A DNA stretch of 64,000 bases from Heterohyrax brucei (GCA_028571685.1 CM053140.1:56798201-56862200); one strand, 5' to 3'. Shown: positions 43,525 through 52,836, counted from the stretch's first letter. A program made the numbers and translations. The notes: generated by a model not told the origin, from the sequence alone.

Positions 43525-43855
43525 CGAGCCCTAGTGACATAGTGGTTAAGAGCTCAACTGCCAACTAAAAGGATGGCAGTTCAGATACACCAGTTGCTTC
43601 TTCGAAACCCCATAGGGTAGTTCTATAACGTCAGTGGAAACCCTGGTGGCTTAGTGGGTTAAGTGCTACGTCTGCTAACTGTGAGGTCAGCAGTTCAAAT
43701 CTGCCAGGTGCTTCTTAAAACTATAGGTCAGTTTTATTCTGTCCTCTAGGAGTGCTATGAGTCGGACCCGACTCGACAGCAGTGGTTTTTCTACAGGGTC
43801 ACTGTGAGATGGAACCACCTCGATGGCACTTACCAACAACAACATGACTATATCA
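43525..43855 (+). repeat. AfroSINE nested inside an AfroSINE
   Basis: An outer copy begins GAGCCCTAGTGACATAGTGG at about 43529 and reaches 'gtagttctataacgtcagtg' at about 43636. A complete inner copy (AAACCCTGGTGGCTTAGTGG to 'cccgactcgacagcagtgg') occupies about 43637-43787. The outer copy then resumes with 'ctacagggtcactgtgagat' and ends near 43850. Both are in sense orientation. Confidence 0.85.
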
Positions 43856-43984
43856 TTGTGAGTCAGCTAAACCTCAGATGGCCTGGTCCTCCATGCAGCT
43901 GCCAGACCAGCCCATCAGGAGGTCAGTGGGCCACCCTCTTTCATTAGCTGTAGGAATGGGGCAAGTGAATTATACCCAGCTATA

Positions 43985-44105
43985 GAAATTCCTACTGGTT
44001 AAGTTCTATGACTGTCAATCAGAAGTTGGCAGTTCAAATCCATGCAGTTCTACTCTGTAAGGTTGCAATGAGTTGAAATCTACTTGATGGCAGTGAGTAC
44101 GGTGT
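43985..44105 (+). repeat. AfroSINE, sense, shortened
   Basis: 'ctactggttaagttctatga', 'ttggcagttcaaatccatgc', 'agttctactctgtaaggttg' and 'tgagttgaaatctacttgat'. The middle is deleted. Confidence 0.78.
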
Positions 44106-44519
44106 TTTTTTATTTACATAAATTCCAGTGGCCTTGTCTGTTTCACTTCAAGAATGAATTTCTTCATTTTCCTGATTGGCTGTGATCAGACTCCCACTGA
44201 GGTGAGTGGGAGCCTGCAGAGGGTGAAGACCAGAAAAGGGGGAGAAGCAACCTCAAGGATAAAAGCAAGGAAGAAAAAGGGTTGTGAACTAATACTGTCC
44301 CCTGAGTTCTGAACCAGATGCAAAATAAGTCTTGTTCCCAGAAATGAAATCATTACCCCATCTTGAAAAATTAATACCCCAATTTCCCAAAGCCCAGCTC
44401 TGTGCCCCTTATGGTCTTTCCCCTTGGGCTTCTCTAATAGGTGCAGGATGGGTTCTGGAGGTGAGATGATCCCTTCCGCATGCACAAACTACAGTGTCAG
44501 ACTTGAAGGTATCACATCT

Positions 44520-44525
44520 TTTATT
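44520..44525 (-). terminator. NR0B2: NR0B2 poly(A) signal (AATAAA on the minus strand)
   Basis: A canonical signal about 355 bases beyond the NR0B2 stop. The 3' UTR (44526-44878) is repeat-free. Confidence 0.75.
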
Positions 44526-44878
44526 ATAAAAACCAATAACTTAAGAGTTCTGTACAAGGTCAGTAGACTTTGGGCCCAATGAGCAGTCTAAGCTTCTGTC
44601 CTCATCTCAGAGGGAACAGTAGTCTTGCCCCAGAGGCTCTGCAAACTACCAAGAGACAGTCAGACAGCTGGACACTGTGTCCAAACCAAAGAAGTCAAAG
44701 GCATAGTGGGGCTAAGCGAGAGTCTTATAGCCCACTTGGCTGGACCAGGCCCTGCTCGCTGTCTGTACAGGCTTACTCCATCCAGGAGCACCAAGTCACT
44801 CCTGGGGGTAGCCATTCTGAATCAGTGCTTCTAACCTCTGCCCAGCCTATACCTGATCTCTGCTTAGGCCACGGCAGG

Positions 44879-45120
44879 TCAGCTGAGCAAAAGCATGTCC
44901 TCTAGAAGACCAGCCATGTCAACATCTCCAACAACAGGGCGAAAGAAGAGGTCACCAAGCAGGCCATGTGGAATGGACTTGAGGGTGGAGGCCATGAGGA
45001 GGATTCGGGCCAATCGACCCTGACCTGTTGGCCACCAGGGCTCCAGGACCTCACACAGCGCATGGTGAGCCTCCTGCTGTAGGTATCCAACGTGAGAAGG
45101 AGTGTGGAGGCCTGGCACAT
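44879..45120 (-). CDS. NR0B2: NR0B2 coding exon 2 (terminal)
   Basis: Two bases complete Asp181, then [20 protein letters not shown] to LLEDMLLLS and TGA at 44881-44879 (residues 182-260). It covers the last LBD helices. Confidence 0.95.
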
Positions 45121-46604
45121 CTGTGGGCAAACAGGGTGAAGAAAGCTGGTGAGAACCCCAGTCACTAAAGGACGAGACCACTAGCAGACGCCCCTTGGCC
45201 TCCTTTGCTCAGTCTTTGAGGGCCCAGCATGATTTCCTTCTGTCTATTGCTCATTTTGCTCATCTGGCCACTTAGGAAGTGGCAGTATACAGTACTGGTT
45301 AAGAGCTGCTTGGGTTTGACTCTTAGTGTGGTCATTTATAAGCTATGTGACCTTAGGCAAGTTACCTAATCACTATGCCCTTTCCCTATCTCTGAAATAG
45401 AAGTAATGGTACCTAGCGCATAGGCTTACTATGAGGTTTAAATGAGTTAGTGCATGGAAAACCCTTAGAATAGGGTCTAACATACAGTAAGTCTAATATG
45501 AGCATTTATTAATTTACTCTAAGTAAGTAATGAATTTATTCTAAGTAAGCCTTCTGTGAAGCGCTTTGGTAGGGAACTGTCATGTCAAATTAGAAGACTA
45601 CTATCTCCGTCTGCTGCTCTCCTGACCAAATTTCATAGGCTGTCTCACTCCTTTGTACATTTTCTTTGTTTCTCCTCTCTGGTTTTTCTGAACCCACAGA
45701 GTTCTACCTTCAGAGCCTCATTACACAGTCTGCCCCAGGAGATGTGACTGAAATACAACAGCATCTGCCTTGTTTCACCTCCCCCTTCCTGCCTCCCCTA
45801 AGGATAGTGAAACATTTTGGGGCAGAGCAACAAGGAGTGAACAGATCTGAGTTGCCAATCTCTGTTCTGCCCCTACCTGGCTGTGTGACCTTCCACAAGT
45901 CACCTAGCCTCTGTAGTCCTCTTCTGTGAGATGGGTATTTAATGATCACACGGACCCAAATAAGATAAAGGATGTCAGGCCCTTAGAATGTGGCTTCTCT
46001 GAATAAGCCTTATTCATCCCAACAGCCTTGACCCTGCCCCTCTAGGAGTGTCTAGTAGCTCACCAGGGTTGAAGAGGATGGTCCTTTTCAGGTAGGCGTA
46101 CTCCTTGGGGCCCAGCTCCAGACTTCGGAAGGACTCCAGACAGCACTGAAGCCGTTGTACCGCAGCCAGTGAGGGATGGGTCCTGTCAGGCACCTGACTG
46201 CTGCCGCCATTGCCCCCGGGCTCCTCCAGCAGAATCTTCTTGAGGATGCTGGGCACTGGAACCTCAGTCACCTCGAAGGTCACAGTGTCTTCAGCCAACC
46301 CAAGCAGGAAGAGGGGACCCCAGCAGTCCCGCAGCAGCCGCCGCTGATCCTGGGGGGGCAACTGGCAGAAGGATGGCAGGTTCCTAAGGAAGGCCACCAT
46401 TGTGGCCAGAACATCCAAGGCCTCTCGGCAGGTCCGGTGGGGAGTACACAGGCGGACAGGCTTGTGTTGCTGGCACAGGCAGCGGCTACCAGTCAGGGAG
46501 ACAGAGGGCCTGGCCCTGAGGCTGGGGCTCAGGAGTGTATACAGGATGGTTGGGTGGCCTGTAGCACCCTGGCATGGGCAGGCCCCTGGCTGGCTGGAGC
46601 TCAT
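44879..46604 (-). CDS. NR0B2: Small heterodimer partner (SHP), orphan nuclear receptor without DNA-binding domain
   Basis: SHP is a bile-acid-induced co-repressor that binds LRH-1, HNF4A and other receptors, shutting down CYP7A1 and bile-acid synthesis. There are two coding exons: 46604-46064 and 45120-44879, with donor CCTG|GTGAGC, acceptor CCCACAG and a consistent split Asp181. The product is 260 residues. There is no zinc-finger domain, as expected; the protein is only a ligand-binding-domain fold. The receptor-interaction motifs LYTLL (21-25, LxxLL) and LKKIL (121-125) are kept, and the AF-2-like end is [10 protein letters not shown]. Human is 257 residues. The three extra residues lie in the N-terminal loop around residues 31-42 ([12 protein letters not shown]). 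The single intron (45121-46063) holds MIR relics. There is no sign of inactivation. Confidence 0.96.
45280..45520 (+). repeat. MIR SINE, sense (NR0B2 intron)
   Basis: 'acagtactggttaagagctg', 'ggtttgactcttagtgtggt', 'ctatgtgaccttaggcaagt', 'tgaggtttaaatgagttagt' and 'taacatacagtaagtctaat': a near full-length MIR. A second MIR-like piece spans about 45855-46000. Confidence 0.82.
46064..46604 (-). CDS. NR0B2: NR0B2 coding exon 1 (initiator)
   Basis: Residues 1-180 plus one base of Asp181, beginning [20 protein letters not shown]. It contains both receptor-interaction motifs and the conserved [12 protein letters not shown] segment. The frame runs 16 codons past the donor as intronic read-through. 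Confidence 0.96.
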
Positions 46605-46662
46605 GGCTAGGATCTGCTGCTTCTTCTTCCTGGCTCTCCTGCCCTCTGCTCAGAGCTCAGCT

Positions 46663-46669
46663 ATTTATA
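46663..46669 (-). promoter_or_regulatory. NR0B2: NR0B2 TATA box
   Basis: TATAAAT reads on the minus strand about 60 bases upstream of the ATG. That places the start of transcription near 46640 with a short 5' UTR of about 35 bases, matching the compact SHP leader. It is the clearest TATA box among the promoters in this window. Confidence 0.8.
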
Positions 46670-46700
46670 TCCCCCAGGGCTGGTGAGGGGAACGCCCAGA

Positions 46701-46709
46701 CAACCTTGA
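46701..46709 (-). promoter_or_regulatory. NR0B2: LRH-1 (NR5A2)-type response element
   Basis: TCAAGGTTG on the minus strand fits the extended half-site YCAAGGYYR bound by LRH-1/SF-1, about 35 bases upstream of the TATA box. The SHP promoter is a known LRH-1 target. Other CAAGGC half-sites lie near 46867 and 46953. Confidence 0.6.
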
Positions 46710-46737
46710 CTCCAAGAGTCCTATTCATTGAAAAAAA

Positions 46738-46738
46738 C

Positions 46739-46768
<30 letters not shown>
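46738..46768. repeat. (CA)n microsatellite
   Basis: An uninterrupted CA tract of about 14 units lies between the NR0B2 proximal promoter and the putative FXR site. Confidence 0.95.
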
Positions 46769-46769
<1 letters not shown>

Positions 46770-46928
46770 ATCCTGGCAGGACTGGCAGGGGAAGTAGTGG
46801 GGGAGGGGTGCAACCAGGCGCTCCACGTGGCGCTATCACTTTAGTCAATGAAAGGGCTGGTTCAGGGCACAAGGCCACCTGCCAGCTGTCCCCACTGCCC
46901 CTTATCGGGTGACTAAAGTGGATAAACA

Positions 46929-46941
46929 GGGCCATTAACCC
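46929..46941 (-). promoter_or_regulatory. NR0B2: Putative FXR/RXR IR-1 element of NR0B2
   Basis: The minus strand reads GGGTTAATGGCCC, an inverted repeat of receptor half-sites spaced by one base (GGGTTA-A-TGGCCC). It shares the GTTAATG core with the human SHP FXR element as I recall it. It lies about 290-300 bases upstream of the expected start, close to the human position. The second half-site deviates by one base. Confidence 0.55.
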
Positions 46942-47339
46942 AGGCTGTACCAAGGCACCAAGGCCTCAGGTGCACAATCAGCAGGCTACCGTGGCAGGTG
47001 TCCTTACTGGTGCCCTGCTCCTGTGTGTGCACAAGACCAGGGCTCTTACCAAGCCAGGCAGCCAGCCCAGAGCCGGGCCAGCCTTGAACACAGGCCCAAC
47101 CTGGAAGTGCCTTATCGCTGGCTTGTTTGCCTAACCTTGGGGCCCTGTGGCTGTAGTCAGTAAGAAACAGGCAACAGGGGAGGAAGCCAGGACTCTGGGG
47201 GGCTGAAGGACTGTGTCCCCTGACTCTAGTTCTTGGGGGACTCTACAAAAATAGGATCCTTCAGAATTTCCTGTCACCAGCCTGGAGTCCCAGAGCTCCA
47301 GAAAAGCCACATCTTCTGCGAAGTCCTCACAGATTAACA

Positions 47340-47512
47340 ATGAAACATGCCTGCCATTTGCTCAGCACCTACTATGTGCCAGGCACTTTGCACTGTAATA
47401 TTCACAACTTCCTTATAAGGAGAGATTTTCAGTTTGTGAGACTCAAAGAGGTGAGGCCACTTGCCCAAGGTCACATAGCTAGGAAGGGAGAGAGCCCAGA
47501 TCTGGCTGACTC
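47340..47512 (-). repeat. MIR SINE, antisense
   Basis: 'gctcagcacctactatgtgc', 'caggcactttgcactgtaat', 'gactcaaagaggtgaggcca' and 'cccaaggtcacatagctagg': clear antisense MIR. Confidence 0.85.
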
Positions 47513-48119
47513 ACAAGTCTTTGTTCCTTTCATCCACTGGCCCAATCACACAAGCAGAGTTGGTGGCTACTTGGGTGAGCACCCACCTTGCTGCTGCCAG
47601 GTCTGTAGGGGATATCCACCTGTTCTCTGGGCAGAGACCTTGTCCTGGCCACCAAATGGCTCCTATGCCCTGGGCATCTGTCTCACAGTGGTGTGTGGGG
47701 TGCTGGAGGAGGAGGTCCTCATCTGTGTTGCATCTCTGGACCTAGGCAAGCTCAGCCTGGCAAACTTCTTGCTGTCACAGCATAGGGAAGCCCGGTATCC
47801 TGGGAAGGAAGAAAGAGGTGCTGGCACGCCCAGCCCAGGCATCTGATCCTGGCTCCACCGCATTCTGGCTGTTTGGCCCCTGTGAGCCTCGGGAGCTTCA
47901 TCTGTGACAATAATACCCTTCCGTGAGGACAAAGTGAAATCCAAGATGTCACATTCTAAGCAGTTTTTGGCAAAAAGTGGGGGGGACTTGATTCCTCTTT
48001 CCTTTACTTTACCTGCAAAAACGAAAACCAGCCAACCATCTTTCGCTTGATTATGAACAATCTTGGTTACTTCAATTTGTAAAGTTCCTTTCATGTCCTT
48101 TTATCTCACTAGATACTCA
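47513..48119. other. Intergenic, nothing recognised
   Basis: Unique sequence; the open frames on both strands lack recognisable motifs. Confidence 0.35.
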
Positions 48120-48480
48120 CTGCATCCCACTGAAGGAGATTCTGGAGTCAGATTGCTGTTATTAGATGCCATGGAGTCGGTTCCAATGCAAGGTGACCCT
48201 ACGCACAACAGAGTGAAACAATGGCGGTCCTGCGCCATGCCCATAGTGGTTTTTAAGCTTAAGCCCTGCGTTGCAACCACTGTGTCAATGCATCTTGCTG
48301 AGGGTCTTCTTCTTTTTTGCTGACCTTCTCTCTACTTTTCCAAGTATCACATCCTTCTCCAGGGATTGCGTGTGGGTTCAAATCCTGCCTTATCACTTCC
48401 CAGCTGAGTGACCTTGGGCAAGTCACTTCATTCACCTCTCTGTGCTTGGGATTCCTCCTCTTCAAAACTGTGGCAAAAAT
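48120..48480 (+). repeat. MIR SINE split by an RTE tail
   Basis: A sense MIR runs from about 48130 ('tctggagtcagattgc') and resumes at 48370 ('tgtgggttcaaatcctgcct', 'gagtgaccttgggcaagtca'). Between is an antisense RTE 3' fragment (48157-48363) flanked by GATTGC at 48151-48156 and 48364-48369. Confidence 0.78.
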
Positions 48481-48689
48481 GACCAGGGGTGGATACTGGT
48501 TTTATGGAGTTTAAAGGTTATAGAAACTGCAAGGTCCTCTTTAAGACGACAAAATCAGAAGTGAACATAAATTTTAAAGATAAGAAAATAAGCCACTACA
48601 AATTATGAATTTAAAATGTAAGAAATTACAAACAAACCCAGGAAAATAACAAGATATTTTCATTAAACAAATTTCCTGATAATATCTGC

Positions 48690-49080
48690 CTACATATTTT
48701 TAAATTGCAGTAAACCATATACAATATAATACTGCCATTTCAACCATACAGTTCAGTGGCATTAAGTACATCTACAATGTTTTACAACTATCATGACTGT
48801 TTCCAAGATCTTTTGCCTGCAACTTTTAGCTATATACTCTGCTTATCTCTTCACACGTCAATGATTTTTTTTTTTTTTAATTTTGAAACAATCACAAACT
48901 TACAGAAAAGTTGCAAGTACGGTACAGGGAAGTTTTCTCCCCAGAACCAACTGAGAGTAATTTGCCAATCTGATGTCTCATAATTCCCTATAACATAACC
49001 ATCAAAATCAGGAAATAACCACATACATTCTCCTACAAATCACAATAAAACCATAAACATCAGGAAATTAACACTGAACA
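48690..49080 (+). mobile_element. Old L1 3' fragments
   Basis: 'acagttcagtggcattaagt', 'acatctacaatgttttacaa' and then 'aatcacaaacttacagaaaa', 'gttgcaagtacggtacaggg' are two L1M-type 3'-UTR landmarks joined across a poly(T) run. Confidence 0.6.
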
Positions 49081-49082
49081 TC

Positions 49083-49713
49083 TGTATTAGTTTCTTAGGG
49101 CTGCAGTACCACACCACAAATTGAGTGATTTATAAGAACAGAAATTAGTTGTATCACAGACCTGAAGGTTAGTAAGTTGTCTGAGTGCAGGGTGTCAACA
49201 GAGTGTTGAGCAGTGAAAGCTGCATATACGTGGGCATGTAAATTTATATGGGAATGTACATTTTCACTCAGTCATAATAAAAAAAAAAGAAATTATTTAT
49301 ATCACAGTTTTGGAGTTTAGCAGTCTGAATTCAGGGTGTCAACAGAGCTATGGTATATGAAGTCCTTATGGAAAGTTCCTTTCTTATCTCTCCCAGCTTC
49401 TGGCACCCCTGGGGTTCCCTGGTGTGTAAATGCATCTTTGCACAGCAGTCCTTCCTCTGCCTGTCTCACTGCCTTTCTCTTCTCTTTTATAAAGACACCC
49501 ATCAGGCTAGAATAGGACACATCCTACTCCTCTGTGACCTCATGTTAATTTAACTGATGATATCTTCAAAAACCCTATTTCTAATCAAGGTCACAGTCAC
49601 AGGCACCAGAGGTAGGACTTTAACATATCTTTTTGTTAAAAGGTGTATTAAACATATGTTAAAGATACGTTAAACACATCTTTTTGTGGGACACAATTCA
49701 ACTTGTATTAACA
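49083..49713 (-). mobile_element. MaLR (MLT1-like) LTR, antisense, split by an L1 tail
   Basis: It reads TGTATTAGTTTCTTAGGGCT at the start and 'gtgggacacaattcaacttg' then 'tattaaca' at the end, the reverse of an MLT1 LTR. A short L1 3' tail (49204-49288) interrupts it, bordered on both sides by a duplicated LTR segment of about 60 bases. Confidence 0.78.
49204..49288 (+). mobile_element. Very short L1 3' tail with long flanking duplication
   Basis: 'tgaaagctgcatatacgtgg', 'gcatgtaaatttatatggga', 'atgtacattttcactcagtc' and poly(A). The flanks 49141-49203 and 49289-49347 are related copies of one sequence (both contain CAGGGTGTCAACAGAG). Confidence 0.82.
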
Positions 49714-49927
49714 TCTAACCGTCAACCACATTTAAATTTCACCAAATGCCCCAGTAAAATCTGTTACACTGAGAAGACTCAGTCCAAAATCTTACTTGTA
49801 GTGGCTCTTTAGTCTCTGTCAGTCCGAAAGGACCCCTCAGTCTTTCTTGGTCTTTCCCATCTTTGACACTTCCGAAGAGTAGTGGTTATTTTTGAGCATG
49901 TCTCTCAATTTGGGTTTGTCTGGGGTT

Positions 49928-50280
49928 CCCCAGGGATTGCTGTTGTTAGCTGTCTTCCAGCCAACCCCCAACTCATGGTGACTTCATGCACAAGGGAACA
50001 AAATGCTGCCTGGTCCTGTGCCATCACCATGATGAGTGATTGGTCACATCACTGTGATTCACAGATTTTTATTGGCTGATTTATGGAAATTGATTGCCAA
50101 GCCTTTCTGTCTAGTCCATCTTAGTCTGGAAGTACCTCTGAAACCTGTTCAGATCACAATAACACATAAGCCTCCACTGACAGGCAGATGGTAGCTACAC
50201 ATGAGGTGTACTGGGTGGGATTCACACCTTGTTCTGCTGTATGGAAGGCAAGAACTCTACTACTGAAACACCAGTGTGCT
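49928..50280 (-). repeat. tRNA-derived afrotherian SINE (longer type), antisense
   Basis: 'attgctgttgttagctgtct', 'cctggtcctgtgccatcacc', 'aagtacctctgaaacctgtt', 'aagcctccactgacaggcag' and then a tRNA-like end ('ggtgggattcacaccttg', 'gaactctactactgaaacac'). The minus-strand end resembles a decayed glycine-type tRNA promoter head. Confidence 0.7.
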
Positions 50281-50569
50281 TGTGATTAGATTCAGGGTAT
50301 ACATCTTTAGCAGGAGTATCAACAAAGTGATACCATGTTCTTCTCAGTAGTACATCTTTCATTTGTCCAAAGTTGTCTTTAATCACATGATTAAGGTGGT
50401 ACGTGCCAGGCATCTGTGTAACTGCTTTTACTCCTCTCTGTGATAAGTGAGAATTTCAAAACTTTGTGGATATTTCACTCTATGCATTGAATACATGCAT
50501 GAGTATGTGTATGTATTTATAGCCATATGAAGTCATGGCCTCGATTTTATCCAGTGGGTTGCAATCTAT

Positions 50570-51335
50570 TATTGTTGTTTGTTGCTGTCTAGTCAGTTCT
50601 GACACAGGGTGACCCCATGCATGCACAGTAGAACAGTTCCATAGGACTTTCAAGGCTGTGACTTTTTGGAAGCAGATTTCAAGACCTGTCTTTCAAGGCA
50701 CCTTTGGACAGCTTTTGTCTTGGCCATCAGTACTACTCTAACAGAAATCCCATGAATGGATGGCTTTAACAAAGGAAAACTTATTCTTATACAGTCCAGT
50801 TGGCTACAAGTCTGAATTCAGGGTGTCCTCTTCAGGGGAAAGCTTTCCTTCTTTGTTGGCTCTGGAGGAAGGTCTTTATGTTGCATCAGTCTTGGGTCAA
50901 AGCACATCTTGGTTCAGGAGCCTCAGGTCTGAAGGATGCACTGTACTCCCGGTGCTGCTTTTGTGGTGGTATGAGGTTTCTAACTCTTTGCTTGCTTCCC
51001 TTTCCTTTTATATCTTGTAGGATAAAAGGATAAAAGGTGGTGCAAGTCACACTCCAGGGAAACTCTTTTTACACTGGAGCATGGAGGTGACCTTAGGAAG
51101 GAAGTTACAGTCCCATCCTAATCCTCTTTAATATAATCCAGTCTATTAACCACAGGCATTTACAGCATAAGAAAGTCACAAAACTGAGGACAATCCCACA
51201 ATACTGGGGATCATGGCCCAGTCAAATTACTACACACATTTTTGGGGTGACAGTTTCAACCCCTGACAGGTTTGAACCATCAACCTTTCTTGGCTAGTGG
51301 TCTAGCGCTTAACCATTTGTACCACTCAGGGATTC
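50570..51335 (-). repeat. AfroSINE interrupted by a solo LTR
   Basis: The first part (50573-50715: 'ttgctgtctagtcagttctg', 'catgcatgcacagtagaaca') and the last part (51269-51335: 'gtttgaaccatcaacctttc', 'gtctagcgcttaaccatttg') are the two halves of one antisense SINE, split by the LTR at 50716-51268. Confidence 0.75.
50716..51268 (-). mobile_element. Solo LTR (MaLR-like), minus orientation
   Basis: The element runs TG...CA on the plus strand and, read on the minus strand, starts TGTCAGGGGTTGAAACTG. Flanks GCTTT (50711-50715) and GGTTT (51269-51273) make a 5-base duplication with one mismatch. A minus-strand TATAAAAGG lies near 51004. No internal genes are present. A relative of its plus-strand start recurs at 52837. 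Confidence 0.65.
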
Positions 51336-51710
51336 TTAATCTATTATCAATTTTGATGCTCAAATTGTCACAGATTTGGCCAGTGGGAGCCCTTTTAAGC
51401 TGGTCTATGTCCTTTTGACATGTCCCATCATTCTTTAAAAAGTCCCTTACTTTTTAATAAGATAATAATTCTTCAGCCCCAACCCTTGGGCTCAATCAGT
51501 ACTCCCATGAGTTCTGATTCAATCTTTTAGGGGAGAATGGTATTTATAAACCATGATCTGGGCACTAGAATTGTATCTAGAAACCAAGATCTGTTCATTG
51601 CTTTTGCTCATTGCTCATTGGTATCACTGCTCCAAGGCACTTCCAGAGCTAAGGAATCATACACACATACACGCACACTCATACATTTACATCTATTTCT
51701 ATGTCTCTGG

Positions 51711-51872
51711 AAACCAGTGGTGTAGTGGCTAACTGCTACATCTGCTAACCAAAAAAGTCAGCAGTTCCAATCTGCCAGGCACCCTTTGGAAATTCTATGG
51801 GACAGTTCCACTGTGTCCTATAGGGTCACTATGAGTAAGAATTGACTCAGTGGCACTGGGTTTGCTTTTTGG
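51711..51872 (+). repeat. AfroSINE, sense
   Basis: GGAAACCAGTGGTGTAGTGG, 'tctgctaaccaaaaaagtca', 'tgtcctatagggtcactatg' and 'ttgactcagtggcactgggt', ending in 'tttgctttttgg'. Confidence 0.92.
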
Positions 51873-51996
51873 TTTGATGTCTATTTATACATACTGAGAA
51901 ACATGAGTTCAGATCAATATCCCCAATTTCAGCTCAATCCAGCATGACCCATTCCAGTTTTTGCCCTTTCTGTATTTACACCTCCCTTCTCTGTCA

Positions 51997-52170
51997 CGTG
52001 GAAACCCTGATGACTTATGGTTAAGTGCTACACCTGCTAACCAAAAAGTTGGCAGTTTGAGTCTGCTATGCACTCCTTGGAAACTCTAAGGGGAAGTTCT
52101 ACTCTGTCCTATAGGATCACTATCAGTTGGCATCAATTCAACAGCAGTGGGGTTTTCTTTTTGCTTGTTT
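51997..52170 (+). repeat. AfroSINE, sense
   Basis: GTGGAAACCCTGATGACTTA to 'ggggttttctttttgcttg', flanked by TTCTCTGTCA at 51987-51996 and 52171-52180. Confidence 0.92.
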
Positions 52171-52180
52171 TTCTCTGTCA

Positions 52181-52305
52181 TTTGGAAACCGTGGTGGCTT
52201 AGTGGTTAAGGCAGTTCGAATCCACCAGGTGCTTCTTGGAAACTCAATGAGGTAGTTCTAGGGACTCTATGAGTCAGAATTGACTTGACGGCAATGGGTT
52301 TTTTG
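52181..52305 (+). repeat. AfroSINE, sense, shortened
   Basis: It starts directly after the right target repeat of the previous copy (TTTGGAAACCGTGGTGGCTT). The 'gctaaccaaaaggtc' segment is missing, and it ends 'ttgacttgacggcaatgggt'. A third sense copy in 600 bases. Confidence 0.88.
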
Positions 52306-52474
52306 GTGGTTAACAGCTTTAGGACTGAATTTTCCAGGAAAAGAGAGAAGAGGCAGAGCTGTCAATGGTTTTAAAATAAATTTCTCAGTCAAACACTTCA
52401 AGAGGTTGATTTTCTAGATTTTCCATAGTTTTATGGGACAACTCAATTAAATAGCATAACATAATTCATAAAGT

Positions 52475-52836
52475 ATATTTTCTACATTCCCAATGTAGTG
52501 AGTAGTGTCTGGGGTCTTAAAAGCTTTCAAGTGGTCATCAAAGACACAACTATTGGTCTCTACTTGTCAGGGACAAAAGAGAAAGAAGGAAATCAAAGGC
52601 AGAAAAGAAAGTAGTCTATAAGACTAATAGTCTACATGTACCACAGCCTCATCTACCCTGAGACCAGAAGAACCAAAAGGTGCCCAGCTAGCATTACTGA
52701 CTTTTCTGATAAGGACCACACTAGGTGGATTGTGATAGAACAGGAGAAAAATGTGGAACAGGATTCAAATTCTTATAAAGTCCAGGCTTACCGGATCAGC
52801 TGTGACTATATTGCCCTGAGATACTCTTTAAACCAT
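52475..52836 (+). mobile_element. L1 3'-UTR fragment
   Basis: 'gtgagtagtgtctggggtct', 'aaaagctttcaagtggtcat', 'gagaccagaagaaccaaaag' and 'gtgcccagctagcattactg' correspond to the L1 3' UTR at 60790-61030. Confidence 0.72.

Noticed and set aside
46176-46610. 144-codon plus-strand open frame over NR0B2 exon 1
   Set aside because: It is the antisense shadow of a verified coding exon.
50180-50280. tRNA-like sequence on the minus strand
   Set aside because: The 'gattcacacc' and 'ggaaggcaagaactctac' blocks are the decayed tRNA-derived head of a SINE and belong to a larger SINE unit. The cloverleaf is not intact.
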